A DNA stretch of 64,000 nt, taken from assembly GCA_009746045.1 (NCBI GenBank), contig RPFO01000082.1, positions 2,256,506 through 2,320,505 of the forward strand. The letters are read 5' to 3'. Below are positions 9,936-19,606 of this stretch, one piece after another. The notes beneath the pieces were generated by a model, which did no database searches, was not told where the DNA came from, and was given only the letters and a program-made list of their open reading frames with translations. The first letter of the stretch is position 1. Each line of letters opens with the position of its first letter. This DNA is from Mesostigma viride (taxonomy: Eukaryota > Streptophyta > Mesostigmatophyceae > Mesostigmatales > Mesostigmataceae). A program made the translations under genes and the position numbers.

Positions 9936-12214
9936 CCCCCCACCGAGGCCACGGGAAGGGCCTCACACGGGAGAGAGAGTCCTACGTGAGAAAGGAGATC
10001 AGGCATGCGAACAGCTGTATGAAAGAGGTAGGCATAGGATTCATCATCAGGTAGTTCACCATAAGGGGTTACACCCATAGTAGTAGGAACTAGAGTAGTA
10101 TTGAGAACATCAAGGTCCTCGAAAAAGGAGTAGTCTGCACGACGAGAGAGTGCATCTGGTACTATGTTATCTACACCCTTGACATACTGAAGTTTAAAAG
10201 GGGAAAACTGTGCTAAAAATTCCATCCAGCGCGCTTGCCGAGGGGTAAGGTTGGGTTGGGAGAGAAGATGGGTAAGGGGACGGTGATCCGTTTGGATAAC
10301 TAATCTATAAGGATCTAGCTCACAGGGTTCATTCAGGCAGACATCAAATTGAGCACCTTTAAGAAAGTGCTGCCACGCGTGGCAACAATACACCACCGCT
10401 AAGAGTTCCTGCTGGTGTACGGGATAGTTACGCTCCGCAGGGAGCATTGTCCTAGAGATATACTCAATTGGCTGTAAGCCCTGACCCTGATCCTGGAGAA
10501 GGACGCCACCTATAGCTACCTTACTAGCATCTGTAGCCACAACAAAGGGTTTAGTAGTATCCGGTAGGATGAGTACAGGAGGGGAAAGGAGTAGGGATTT
10601 TAGGCACTGAAAAGCCGACTGACATTCACTACTCCAAACAAAGGGGATATCCTTCTTTAATAAATGATTAATAGGGGCTGCTATAGTTGCGAAACGCGGG
10701 ATAAAACGCCTATAGTAAGAAGCAATTCCTAGAAAACTACGTACACCTTTAACGTCGGTAGGGGTAGGCCATTCCTGAATTGACTTAGTTTTATCCGGGT
10801 CGGTAGCGACCCCGGCATCTGACAGAACGTGCCCTAAAAATGGGACACTCCTACCCGAACGCACTTTAGCACGGCGCGCCCACAAAGAATTTTCAGCCAT
10901 TATTTCTAATACTTTCTTTAAATCACGTAGGTGCGTTTCAAAATCAGGAGAGTAAATAAGAATATCATCTAAGTAAGCTTGAGCACAAGAACGGTCATGC
11001 TCAGATAAAGAAACAGAGGAGAAGGAAGGATCCTTTAGATCAGAGGACACCTGAGGAAGGTGAGAATTTCCCATAACAGGTCTAAGCACTTCATTCATTA
11101 ACATTTGAAAAGAGGCAGGCGAGTTACAGAGTCCCATAGCCGCTACTCTAAACTGGTAATGACCAAAAGGGGTAGCAAAGGCGGTTTTATGGCAATCCTC
11201 AGGAGCTATCCGCAACTGCCAAAAACCATCCGCACAATCCAGTACTGTGAAACAAGTGGAACCTTTAACCTTATTAAATATATCATCAATACGAGGTAGA
11301 GGGTATTTAGACTTCACAGTAATATCATTCAACTTCCTATAATCAGTAACTAGGCGAAACTTGCCATTTGGCTTAGGAACTAACAGGACACCAGCTGAGT
11401 AGGGAGAGTTACTAGGCTCTATCAATCCTGCTTCTAATAATGACACTAAAATCTGTTTTAGTTCCTTTAACTCGGTAGGGCCCATTCTATACATCGGAGA
11501 GTGCGTAGGAACTGCACCGTCCTTGATAACTACACGGTGTAAAACAGAACGAGGAGGAGGATAAGAAGGAGTCTTTTCTTCAAAAACTTTTGAGGAATCT
11601 ATCACAGCCATGTATCTTACTATTTCATTTTCAGTAAATCCCACTCCTATTGTATCCACTGTGTTTATATCTATATCCACACTATTATTAGTGATAGGTA
11701 TCTCCTGTACTTCTAACTGAAGGAACATACATAATAAATATCCATATTCCTTTAGTTCAGAACGCAACTCATCATTGGACATTAATACTTCAGGTATAGG
11801 TCTTACAGGAGGATCAACAGGTGTAGGAGGAGTAATATCTACCAAGGATAAATTTTCCAATCTATAATGACGTTCCGGTACCCAGTAAGAGCTATCTGGA
11901 AACCAAATGACCATGGTATCATAATTAATAGTAATCTTATTATCCTGGTGCCAATCTAATCCTAGTAATACATCAGCGGTAGTGATAGGGCCTATAGTGG
12001 CCGTCAGGTTGACAGTACGTCCTTGTATAACCATGGGAAGGGACACCGTACCCGGGGAATGACTGGTGCGACCATCAGCATAATGAACAGTGACGGGTTT
12101 GGTGTGAGGGGTAGGGACTAGTCCTAAACGCCTAACTAGGGCCTCGCTCACAAAGGAGCTAGCCGCACCGCTATCTACCAACACAGAGACATTCAAGAGT
12201 TCATCAGCATGCAA
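9896..12214 (-). CDS. Ty3 protease, reverse transcriptase and RNase H
   Basis: The frame has 772 codons. The aspartic protease has LVDSGAASSF and the flap-side ADVLLGLDWH. RT follows with LLVPKPNGKFRLVTDYRKLN, FTVLDCADGFWQL (motif A), FGHYQFRVAAMGLCNSPASF (motif B) and AYLDDILIYS (motif C, the two catalytic Asp), then FLGHVLS and SFLGIASYYRRFI. RNase H has VVATDASKVAIGGVLLQ, the HQQELLAVV block and TDHRPLTHLL. About 23 extra residues lie between RPVMG and AYLDD, which is unusual for Ty3 RT. Upstream, the first codons (HADELLN) are reached only through a frame change near 12205. Downstream, the frame breaks at the C7 run at 9935. Confidence 0.95.
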   Translation of the reverse strand: MHADELLNVSVLVDSGAASSFVSEALVRRLGLVPTPHTKPVTVHYADGRTSHSPGTVSLPMVIQGRTVNLTATIGPITTADVLLGLDWHQDNKITINYDTMVIWFPDSSYWVPERHYRLENLSLVDITPPTPVDPPVRPIPEVLMSNDELRSELKEYGYLLCMFLQLEVQEIPITNNSVDIDINTVDTIGVGFTENEIVRYMAVIDSSKVFEEKTPSYPPPRSVLHRVVIKDGAVPTHSPMYRMGPTELKELKQILVSLLEAGLIEPSNSPYSAGVLLVPKPNGKFRLVTDYRKLNDITVKSKYPLPRIDDIFNKVKGSTCFTVLDCADGFWQLRIAPEDCHKTAFATPFGHYQFRVAAMGLCNSPASFQMLMNEVLRPVMGNSHLPQVSSDLKDPSFSSVSLSEHDRSCAQAYLDDILIYSPDFETHLRDLKKVLEIMAENSLWARRAKVRSGRSVPFLGHVLSDAGVATDPDKTKSIQEWPTPTDVKGVRSFLGIASYYRRFIPRFATIAAPINHLLKKDIPFVWSSECQSAFQCLKSLLLSPPVLILPDTTKPFVVATDASKVAIGGVLLQDQGQGLQPIEYISRTMLPAERNYPVHQQELLAVVYCCHAWQHFLKGAQFDVCLNEPCELDPYRLVIQTDHRPLTHLLSQPNLTPRQARWMEFLAQFSPFKLQYVKGVDNIVPDALSRRADYSFFEDLDVLNTTLVPTTMGVTPYGELPDDESYAYLFHTAVRMPDLLSHVGLSLPCEALPVASVGGRGKIKFLYRLAI

Positions 12215-12389
12215 GAAGGGTCTACAACAGTGTGAGGGACGGTTAAACCACCATTCAAGAACATAAGAGGACGCACACGTAGTGGTAGGGAAGATTCAGC
12301 TCCTACAGAGGTTATAAAAACAGGCAGGCAAAAATTTTTATCTGGGGTACTATCTAAGGACCTGTCCAGGTTACCCCCGGCTGACAGGC

Positions 12390-12869
12390 CTACTGTTCCC
12401 CCTCCCCCCCCAAATCCATAGGAACTAACCCCGAAGAAGACCCTGGCGAAAAAGCCACTGCTGGAGGGTCACGAGGGAGCGAAGAGGGTGCGGGAGCCTG
12501 ATTATCATAGGGGAACCCTGGGGATCCTGTCTGCACAGCATTCAGCCTACTAGGGGTAGCTGAGGGAATGCGTCCTGAAGTAGGACGAATAGGAGCACGC
12601 TGAGGGGTACGAGGAGGGCGAGCGTCGGGATGAGGGGGAGCACCCGAAAGGAACTTGGGGCACTCACGTTTAAGATGACCTACTTCCTTACAATGATAGC
12701 ATGTGATATGAGAGACATCAAGGGCTGAAAGGTCAGTAACACAGATATCTAATTCTTCTACATAGGAGTTCTCCTCCTCAGGGGTAAGGATAATATTATT
12801 AATACGGGAACGGGTAGGAAGAGAAGGGGTGGTGAAGAAATCTGCTACACGCAAGAGATGCTGGCGCAC
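12390..12869 (-). CDS. Ty3 gag C-terminal part with zinc knuckle
   Basis: The frame contains CYHCKEVGHLKREC, an exact CX2CX4HX4C zinc knuckle of retroviral-type nucleocapsid, followed by a Pro/Arg/Ser-rich tail. It packages element RNA. It overlaps the frame of the gag core, with the shift near 12900. It stops right after a run of eight C (plus strand, 12402-12409), beyond which another frame stays open towards the protease. The stop may therefore reflect an indel and not the true Gag terminus. Confidence 0.85.
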   Translation of the reverse strand: MRQHLLRVADFFTTPSLPTRSRINNIILTPEEENSYVEELDICVTDLSALDVSHITCYHCKEVGHLKRECPKFLSGAPPHPDARPPRTPQRAPIRPTSGRIPSATPSRLNAVQTGSPGFPYDNQAPAPSSLPRDPPAVAFSPGSSSGLVPMDLGGEGEQ

Positions 12870-13605
12870 ATGCTTGAGGGGCAGATCAGTAAAACGGTAG
12901 GCAGAGAACTGGCGCTTGACTTCACGTAATAAGGTCTACTGAGGCCTTGGAGGAAGCGAGCACGTACTTCTGCACCCGACAAATCCCTAATTCGTACCAT
13001 CTGAGCATCAAACTCTTTCATATACTCCTTAAATGATTTAGTACCCTGCTGCAAGGTACCAAAGGCTAATCTATCCTGCCAATCTGAATCAGGAGGGACT
13101 AAATGGTTCTCTAAACGCTTAAACAATTCTGCTACAGAGTTAGGGTAGGCATGAGAGGCCAAAGACTCACACTGAATGAGGTTAGCAAGCTCAGGAGTAA
13201 TGCAGGTTGTAAGATAGTGAGGAACTAACACAGCATCAGAGAGACGCCATCTATTATGATTCTGCCACGACTCTGTGTTCTGGGTAAGCAACATAATAAA
13301 GGTGAAAAACTGTTGAGGGGTAGACTTGACATCCAGCTTGGGAAGGTTAGCAAAGAGGGGAAGAGCAGGAGGCTTAGGGGGATTAGAAGAGTCAGTTTTT
13401 CCCATAGGGCCACTATCTTCCACTGCTATATAAGCGGGATAGAAGGAAGGAAGAGGAAAAGTCTTGGGTAGGGGTCTAGAAGGGGCCACCGTTTCAGGCT
13501 GGTGCCCATAAGAAAAGGGGACAGTATATTGCTCACGAAGAGAGGAGTAGGCAAAATGATCATAATTTCTATCATCTAGGGGCATGGTGCTGAAATCACT
13601 GTTAA
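12845..13605 (-). CDS. Ty3 gag core (capsid-like), part 2
   Basis: The frame contains PPALPLFANLPKLDVKSTPQ and then FGTLQQGTKSFKEYMKEFDA and RARFLQGLSRP. The pattern of a Q-G-S-x-x-E-Y-x-x-x-F block followed by F-x-x-G-L is typical of the retrotransposon gag capsid domain. The ATG at 13585 is internal. The frame continues without a stop to the TTAA at 13602-13605, where the inserted transposon begins, and on the other side of that element it continues in the same phase. Confidence 0.85.
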
Positions 13606-15327
13606 CTCGTCGTCTGTCCCTGGTCCTCTACGGAGGACTGAGTTGAACTCAGTCCTCTCTAGAGGACCGAGTTTTTGGGTTTCGTAGAAAATTCGCCCCG
13701 GTCAGAATGTTTGACAAAAAAATTCTCTCAAAATTTATTCAAATACTACGTGAAAAGATCTTTCTTGGACATATTTTTGGGATTTTTTTGGATTTGGTAT
13801 GAGCGGCTAAATGTACGGTCAAAGTACAGGTGGTAAGGGTACTTTTCCACGTGAAACGCGAGTTCCGGAAATGCACGACCTAGCCATGGCGGCTCGCGCC
13901 CATGCATGCAGTTTACGTTTGCGGACGAGTTAGCTGTCCAAACTCAGGAAATAGATTTAACATGCCGTAAAGATGATAAAAGTACATTTTTAGCTCGCGG
14001 GGATGCGATTTACCCGGTGTCGGCACTGTTCTTGCTGGAAAAAACTGCGATATAAGGCAGGTCGACGGAATTGATGGCTGCGCTTGCTTTCCGGCGCAAT
14101 TTCAATGGCTGACAGGTTTCTTTCTACATTTTAACATGCATTGTATTAGAATAAATTGAGTGACAGTATAGATTTGAGTATTTCAACCATTCTGTCACGT
14201 CATGGTCTATGTGCCGCAAAGTGCCACTTTTGCGGGCACCGCCTGGGCCAAGGTAACGCCAGCCGTGCCAGGTAAAGCCGGATAATCGTTGCCTCTTCGT
14301 TTCTTGATGTTCGTACATGAGTTTAAGCTTGCGAGGCGTTGTCAGGTTCAAGTATTGATGCTCTTTCTTGACCGTTGCCTGCCCTCTCCAAAACCCCCTT
14401 TTCAGATGATGTTATCAGGCATTTGCCTTGACCCAGTGTAGTTGTGCAGGGTTTTAGGAGCTGTGCAGGTTTAAACACCTTCATATATGTTAGTTATTCT
14501 TTTGCTACGTTCATACTGCATGATTTTGAGGCCACGGGCCGCGTCAAGGGTGCATTCAAGCTTTTACGGGTGAGTGAAAAGTCTTGGTGACAAACCACTG
14601 CCATCATGTGCCAGCAACTATGTTGGCCACATCATGGCAAGGCAAAACAGTTATAGCCATATCTATTGTTGTTAGAAACAATGGAAATATGCTTAACCTA
14701 CCCATTATATTGGTGGTTGACACTTATAACATAACCCTTTGTTGGTAGGGTATCCAAGCCCATTCCCTACATGCATGCATAGGCTCTCACTACATGATAA
14801 GGTATGATATACCTGAAGTATGATGATGCAAGTGTGTTGTCCTGTAATGCTTGAAGGGAAATGAGTTGATTGGGATGGTTGGTGGCCACGATGGTGTGTA
14901 GTATGACCGCACTTACATGCTAGCAAAGTTAGCAAAAGCCCCATTCCTCTCCTGAGGACTGAGAGTTTTTTAATTGTTTCAGGCAGTTGCAGTGGCCAAA
15001 TCGAGCCCAGTTTTTTTCCACGTTTCAAGAACTATATTGTTTACATGCCTATATTTTTTCTTCATGCACGAGGATTTGATTGAATTTTTCCCACTCGTTC
15101 TTATCCCGAAAAATGCAAATTCGCGAGGGGTGCCCATCGTCCGTGTAATTTTCAGGTGTTCGGGTCAAGTTTTCACATATGCAGTATTTTTGCCAACAAA
15201 ATGACATCTAGTACACCCCCGATCCACATCAAACCATTTGGGATGGACCCCCCACCTAGTCGCTACACGCGGTTGAAAATTGTCAACTCAGTCCTCCTGT
15301 GAGGACTGAGTTGGGACAGACGACGAG
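13606..15327. mobile_element. TTAA-flanked DNA transposon inside gag
   Basis: A 1,722-bp segment is flanked by TTAA on both sides (13602-13605 and 15328-15331) and has 15-bp perfect terminal inverted repeats, CTCGTCGTCTGTCCC. Further inside, each end has a subterminal hairpin made of copies of GAGGACTGAGTT and its complement. Removing the insert together with one TTAA restores a continuous gag frame. TTAA duplication is the signature of the piggyBac superfamily, but these ends do not begin with CCC and I see no DDD transposase, so it is a non-autonomous element and piggyBac-like only by target site. The interior is AT-rich, with no supportable gene. Confidence 0.85.
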
Positions 15328-15848
15328 TTAACTTCTAAATCAGCCACACGGGTAGGGACCTGGGCTGCCTCATAGGCCGTCTCAGGGTAGGACCAGGAAG
15401 CAGGTGGGTAAAAGGGAACTGCACTAGGGCGCCCAGAAGGGCCGACAGGGGCAGAGGCACGACCCGTGTTAAACGCAGGCATGGAAGGCACAGGGTGGGA
15501 AGGAGGCCTAGCAACATTGTTGGTTAGTGAGGACCTGTTGGGGGGTTGAGCCAAGGTTGCAGGAGGGACAGGGGCCTGGTTCAAGGTAAGGGAAGGGTCA
15601 TCACTAAATCTGACTTGCATACGTTGTTCATAGGTAGGAGGGGTAAGTGAGGGACGACGGCGACCACCAGCAACAGGAGAAGGAGGTGAGGTACGAAGAT
15701 TACCTTGAGGAGTGAGATGGTGTACCGTTTCCAAGGAGTCCCGTCGGTTACCGCGAGTGTTGTTATTGTTAATATTATTATTATTAGTATTATTCATAGT
15801 AGGAGTATTGGTAGGTATAGGCGACATGTTACCACCCACTGGATCCAT
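15328..15848 (-). CDS. Ty3 gag N-terminal part 1
   Basis: The frame starts at an ATG at 15848 (MDPVGGN) and runs to the TTAA junction. It is rich in Asn repeats (NNNNINNNN), Pro and Ser, and is probably disordered. It contains NRSSLTNNVARPPS and ends VADLEVN at the insertion point. In the presence of the insert the frame is closed by a stop at 15288, inside the transposon. In phase it joins the gag core at 13605, so Gag upstream of the zinc knuckle would be about 430 residues. Confidence 0.75.
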
Positions 15849-15972
15849 TTTTAATTAAATAAATGATTAGAAATCTAACTGAAAGCAACAAAGATAATGG
15901 ACAAGGCCTAATTTAAGGCAAGGAAGGAAAAGAAAAAGCTTTTAATGGCTTAAACGAAGGAAACTATTTAAC

Positions 15973-16365
15973 TCAATCCTTTTTAACAACAGTAATGGAT
16001 AGGGAACCAAATTCTAAGGTGAGAGGAGTATCTAAGCTAGATGAGGATGCAGCCCGTTTAGGGGGAGAAGAAGGAGGGGTAGCAAAGACTAGAGCTTCTA
16101 CTGGAGGACGACCATGAGGAATAGGGCGTACATGCAGACCTAAATCTGTTTGGCTATGATCTATAAGGAACTGCTGAGCTTCTTCGAAGGACATAAATTT
16201 CTTATACCTAATTACGTTGTATGCACGATTCTGAACGATCTTCCTAGCGTCGGACCACGAAAGGAAAATGGAGGACCATTGAGGCGTAATCACTACGTAA
16301 TATTTAGCTAGACTATTATCACTAGAAGAATGGGAAGGAGCAGTAAAAGATCGCCGCTGGCTCAT
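15973..16365 (-). CDS. RNase H1-type hybrid-binding (viroplasmin-like) ORF in the Ty3 leader
   Basis: This frame of 130 codons, with an ATG at 16365, lies between the primer-binding site and gag. Residues 22-68 read KYYVVITPQWSSIFLSW, then ARKIVQNRAYN, YKKFMSFEEAQQFL. That is the pattern of the N-terminal hybrid-binding domain of RNase H1 (Pfam Cauli_VI/viroplasmin fold): an aromatic YYVV strand, a central SW, a basic KKF and a final EEA..FL helix. The domain binds RNA-DNA hybrids or double-stranded RNA. The C-terminal half is Ser/Pro-rich. I do not know it as a standard separate leader ORF in Ty3 elements. The match is by eye, but the spacing is good. Confidence 0.72.
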   Translation of the reverse strand: MSQRRSFTAPSHSSSDNSLAKYYVVITPQWSSIFLSWSDARKIVQNRAYNVIRYKKFMSFEEAQQFLIDHSQTDLGLHVRPIPHGRPPVEALVFATPPSSPPKRAASSSSLDTPLTLEFGSLSITVVKKD

Positions 16366-16852
16366 GGTAACGCACCTTGTTCTTGAGTAGTCACGATAGG
16401 AGTGGAAGGGGTAGGAGTCGACTTAGCTGGGTTATCTGGATCACCGAAATGACGAGGGCGACAACGGTCCAGCGCTCGTAGTCCTAAAGTCAGCGACCCA
16501 GTGAATTTCTGCGAGTGCGGCCGTCTAATGAGCAGCAGCACGAAGGAAAAGGTGGAACCTACCCAGACGCTAATCGTCTCTGAACAGTAATACTCCCCTA
16601 TCTAAGACAGGAAACAACCGTAAGCAGGAAAACAAGGCGAAGGACAGGCTAACTACGAAAGGGTTTATCCGCTGCGAGCAGGTCTAGCATCTAGGTAGAG
16701 CGTGTCCCGAAACGGGCAGCACTACTCTCCCAGCTTGAAGGCGACCCGCCCATTACCTATCAAGGACGTGTCGGCTTCGTATTCCTGGACGCGGAAGGGG
16801 TCTTGAAAAGGCGTATGTGGCAAGGGATCGTCGTCTTGTTCTCTACCTACTG

Positions 16853-16869
16853 AAGTTCCTCCGGAACCA
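16853..16869 (-). promoter_or_regulatory. Primer-binding site of the Ty3 element
   Basis: One base inside the 5' LTR, the minus strand reads TGGTTCCGGAGGAACTT. It begins with TGG, the complement of tRNA CCA ends, in the canonical position for priming first-strand synthesis. I cannot name the tRNA with confidence. Confidence 0.65.
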
Positions 16870-16870
16870 T

Positions 16871-17443
16871 TGTTACGCCGCGGATATCTACCTCCGCCTC
16901 TACCTCTAATGGGCCTGATACTACCTAAACTGGTCAGGCCTCCTCTACTCAAACCTCTGGCGAAAGACGAACGTGACGGAGCTGATCTCAATGCATTAAC
17001 GTATGTGTTACTATAATACGCCATACAACCATTTACCAAAACCCGTTTACTCCAGGAAAAGAGGAAGGAAACACAACTACACTGCCGTGACCCAAGCCTA
17101 TATGTGTTAATTCATTTAACACACGCCGAGTGCACACACAAGGGGTAGAACACGCATAAATGGTCACCAACGGTCCAACACGCTCGGGCCGACATGGCCC
17201 TCGCCTACAGATGCACGCTGGTCCACTACATCTACTGATGCACGCTGGTCCACTACATTCTACCAAAGGATCAGGACCACTAGTAAAGTACGCGGCGCGG
17301 CGCCCAACGGCACCCAATGTACCACAGTACTGTTACGAAGACAATAATGTCCCGGTAGGAGCCTAAACGTAAACCTAGGGACAACTGAGGCAAAAGACCT
17401 AATTTACGTCCGTAACTACAACGAATTGTTACGCGACGTAACA
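16871..17443 (-). repeat. 5' LTR of the Ty3 element
   Basis: This is the partner of the LTR at 4941-5513, with the same length and no mismatch in the lines compared. In element orientation it is upstream of the primer-binding site, so it should carry the promoter. It is followed outward by the target duplication CTGAG at 17444-17448. Confidence 0.93.
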
Positions 17444-17480
17444 CTGAGCTTCAGGGCAGTGGCGGAGAGCGGCCAGGGCC

Positions 17481-17750
17481 TTGCTTCGAATGGGGTCGGC
17501 CATTGCAGGTGATCCTCGCCAGCAGACAATCACGAGGTTTGTGAACCCCACAAACGAAGAGGAGTGCCAGCTCCTGGTGGCCAACTTCTTGGTTGAGAAC
17601 GCAATTTCCTTTCACGCGGCTCAGAGCCGCTCTTTCAAGGCGATGATTTCCGGCCTGAGTCAGTACAAAGGGCTGATCACTGCTCCCAGTCGGTGGCTGC
17701 TGGCAGGCAAACTTCTTCAGAAGCAAAAGACAAGGCAATTAGTTATTTGA
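17481..17750 (+). pseudogene. hAT transposase fragment downstream of the Ty3 insertion
   Basis: The frame contains TITRFVNPTNEEECQ, ANFLVENAISFHAAQS and SFKAMISGLSQY, then PSRWLLAGKLLQ. The string N-I-x-F..A-x-S..F..M is typical of the region after the BED finger in hAT (DUF659-type) transposases, where proteins read as P-F-x-x-x-x-S-x-x-F-x-x-M. It ends at a TGA at 17748. No catalytic core or C-terminal dimerisation region follows before the right TIR at 18035, so the transposase is truncated. Confidence 0.68.
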
Positions 17751-18179
17751 ACATTCATGACCCATTTTGATATAGGATGATCAGATTTGATAGCTCGTTG
17801 TCTCATTCATGCATGGTAATGGTTGTCAGTGTTCTGACTTGACTGCACCTTGCCATGAGTGGTAACCATATTGCATAACTATACCCCAAAGCCTCAAACC
17901 CAAAAGGCCCATTCATAACCATGCTCTAAAGGCCGAATTGCACACTGTCGTATTTTGCCGTATTCAAGCCGACGTATTCTGCCGGGGTCTACGTATATAC
18001 CCGTATTTTGGAGGCCGACGTATTTGACGTACCGACGTATTTCACAACCTGGCACCTTATTATGCTCATCAGCTTCTTGCGCCTTAGCCGACGTCTTGCA
18101 TGAGCCCACCTCACCTTTGTAGCATAAGCTATGCGCCTGACAGCCTCCCTATGGTACTGCACTGGTTGTATTGCATGCA

Positions 18180-19081
18180 TGTCGCGTCCGTGATCTATCA
18201 CGTCCGCAATTCAGATTTTAGCGTAATTCTGACGTCCGCAGCCTTGTGCGGGTTGCTATACCGCGGCCCGGTACTGACGCCGCGGATCTCAATTGTACTC
18301 ACGCGCCAAGTCCGCTGAATTTGCTGACGGAACTTTTGGGCGGACCTGAATTTCACTGACATTCGTCACAAGGGCAGTTTGCCGAATGCTGGTACGCAGC
18401 AAGCCGGCGAGGCACTGAGCAGATGTGCAATTTCAGGATTTCAACGTGGGACACCAGACACAAATGCAAGGAAGCCCCAGGCGGTGCCTGGCATAGCCGA
18501 TAGATTTGCCCTTGTATATTTGTGTTCGCTTGACAGATAAAGCTTGAAGTTTAGCTTGTCGGAAATTAGACAATGTTATGATTGGCTGATGTCTAAAGTG
18601 GCGCTAGTGGCGCCAGCCGCCAGGCTTGAGCTTTGAGCAGTATAGAAGGATGAGCAACGAACCATGGTGGTCGTTGTTCGTCCGTTTCTCTCCCTCACAA
18701 CTGGTTTGTTGTCTTCATGGGGTGAAATAGTTCGAGCAGCCCGGAGCAGCCCCCGTGAGTGGTTGCATGCAGTCAGTTGCCATGAGGATGGACTGACGGA
18801 TATGACAATGTATTGGTTTTGTTAAGAATGTGTGTAAGACTGAGAACGAGACAAGGGACAGGGCCTTCGGGCACCCTGGTCGTCGTTGGCAAGAATGCCA
18901 GTAGGAACTAGGTCGGGAACACACGCGCACTGCCGCCACAAGGGGCCTGCAGTGGCGTCAACCAAGGGACCTCACAGCTGCTCTTATAACTACAACATTA
19001 CAACTCGACACTCTTTGTAATTCGTCATGTATCTCATTGGAATTGAAATGTCTTTTGGTTGCTTTAATGATAAAGCATGGT
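18180..19081 (+). repeat. Foldback arm A
   Basis: This 902-bp segment begins TGTCGCGTCCGTGATC. Its first 419 bp recur directly at 19608-20026, and the whole of it recurs inverted at 20027-20936 with only a few differences (for example a 3-bp insertion in the (ATT) region near 20040). A 74-codon frame on its minus strand is repeated in the inverted copy and is not convincing as a gene. Arm A with the inverted copy could form a hairpin with arms of about 900 bp. Confidence 0.85.
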
Positions 19082-19509
19082 CTCAAGAATCGGCTGGTTG
19101 GGCCGGATTGCCTGTCATGAAGGTGGCGGTGCCATAAAGGACCGCACCTTTCATTCTCATTTTAAACGGACGAACAACCCATGATGGGTTCAGTCCGGCC
19201 AGCCTGGATGTTCCTCCTGCTTCACCCACGGAAGCACAAGGAAGAGGTTATTGCTTAGCCTTCAAAAGCATCTGAAGAGGTTAGGCTTTTCCCTGTATAA
19301 AGCCATTGAAGGGGTTATTGCTAAGCCTTTAAAAGCATGCATGTTAAGGTTGTTGCTGATCCTGGAAAAGCATCTTTGAGCAGCTGGATTTTTTTTTTCT
19401 TTTTGCTGCTGCCTGGAATGACGCTCTCTTTGGGCTTCCTTCTTTAGTGTGAGATGCCTTTCTTTCACTTTTTGCTCTCACGTTGTTGTGAGCTAAATAG
19501 TGGGGGGGG
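19082..19509. other. Spacer between foldback arms, no gene
   Basis: This stretch contains several lesser direct repeats (AAAAGCATC, AGCCTTCAAAAGC) and another ACGGACGAACAAC, which also lies inside the arms. A T-rich tract lies near 19388. I see nothing coding. Confidence 0.5.
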
Positions 19510-19605
19510 AGGTGGCATATCTCACACATGATTACTGCTGATAGTGGATGCATTCCAAGTAGCGGTAATGACCAGTCCAGGATGATATGGCACGCAAACG
19601 CGACA
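19510..19605 (+). repeat. 96-bp flanking direct repeat, left copy
   Basis: The sequence from AGGTGGCATATCTCAC to CAAACGCGACA is repeated exactly at 20935-21030, on the other side of the foldback element. Its last bases with the element start form the palindrome ACGCGACAGCTGTCGCGT. Confidence 0.88.
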
Positions 19606-19606
19606 G

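Larger units (their letters stand above)
4941..17443 (-). mobile_element. Complete Ty3/gypsy chromovirus, 12.5 kb
   Basis: Two 573-bp LTRs, for which I found no mismatch in the lines I compared, bound the element. Each begins TGTTACG and ends CGTAACA, and the element is flanked by the duplication CTGAG (4936-4940 and 17444-17448). On the minus strand the order is LTR, primer-binding site, RNase H1-type HBD ORF, gag, protease-RT-RNase H, integrase with chromodomain, an extra GC-rich ORF, polypurine tract, LTR. Integrase downstream of RNase H defines Ty3/gypsy. Identical LTRs imply recent insertion, yet the coding regions have several frame breaks, nearly all at homopolymers. gag is also interrupted by a 1.72-kb TTAA element. 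The insertion target is the transposase region of a hAT element. Confidence 0.93.
4151..18052. mobile_element. hAT transposon containing a nested Ty3 element
   Basis: The left end reads CCAGGTTGTGAAATACGT (4151-4168) and the right end is its exact reverse complement (18035-18052). Both are flanked by the 8-bp direct repeat CACCTTAT (4143-4150 and 18053-18060). An 8-bp target duplication and this TIR type are hallmarks of the hAT superfamily. Without the 12.5-kb Ty3 insertion and its 5-bp duplication, the element is about 1.39 kb. That is too short for a full hAT transposase (usually 600-800 residues), so it is an internally deleted, non-autonomous copy that keeps a BED finger and a short downstream piece. 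Both ends are rich in TACGTATT-like subterminal motifs. Confidence 0.88.

Noticed and set aside
18715-18939. 74-codon frame also found at 20172-20396
   Set aside because: It is duplicated only because it lies in the foldback arms. It has no start context or homology that I recognise.
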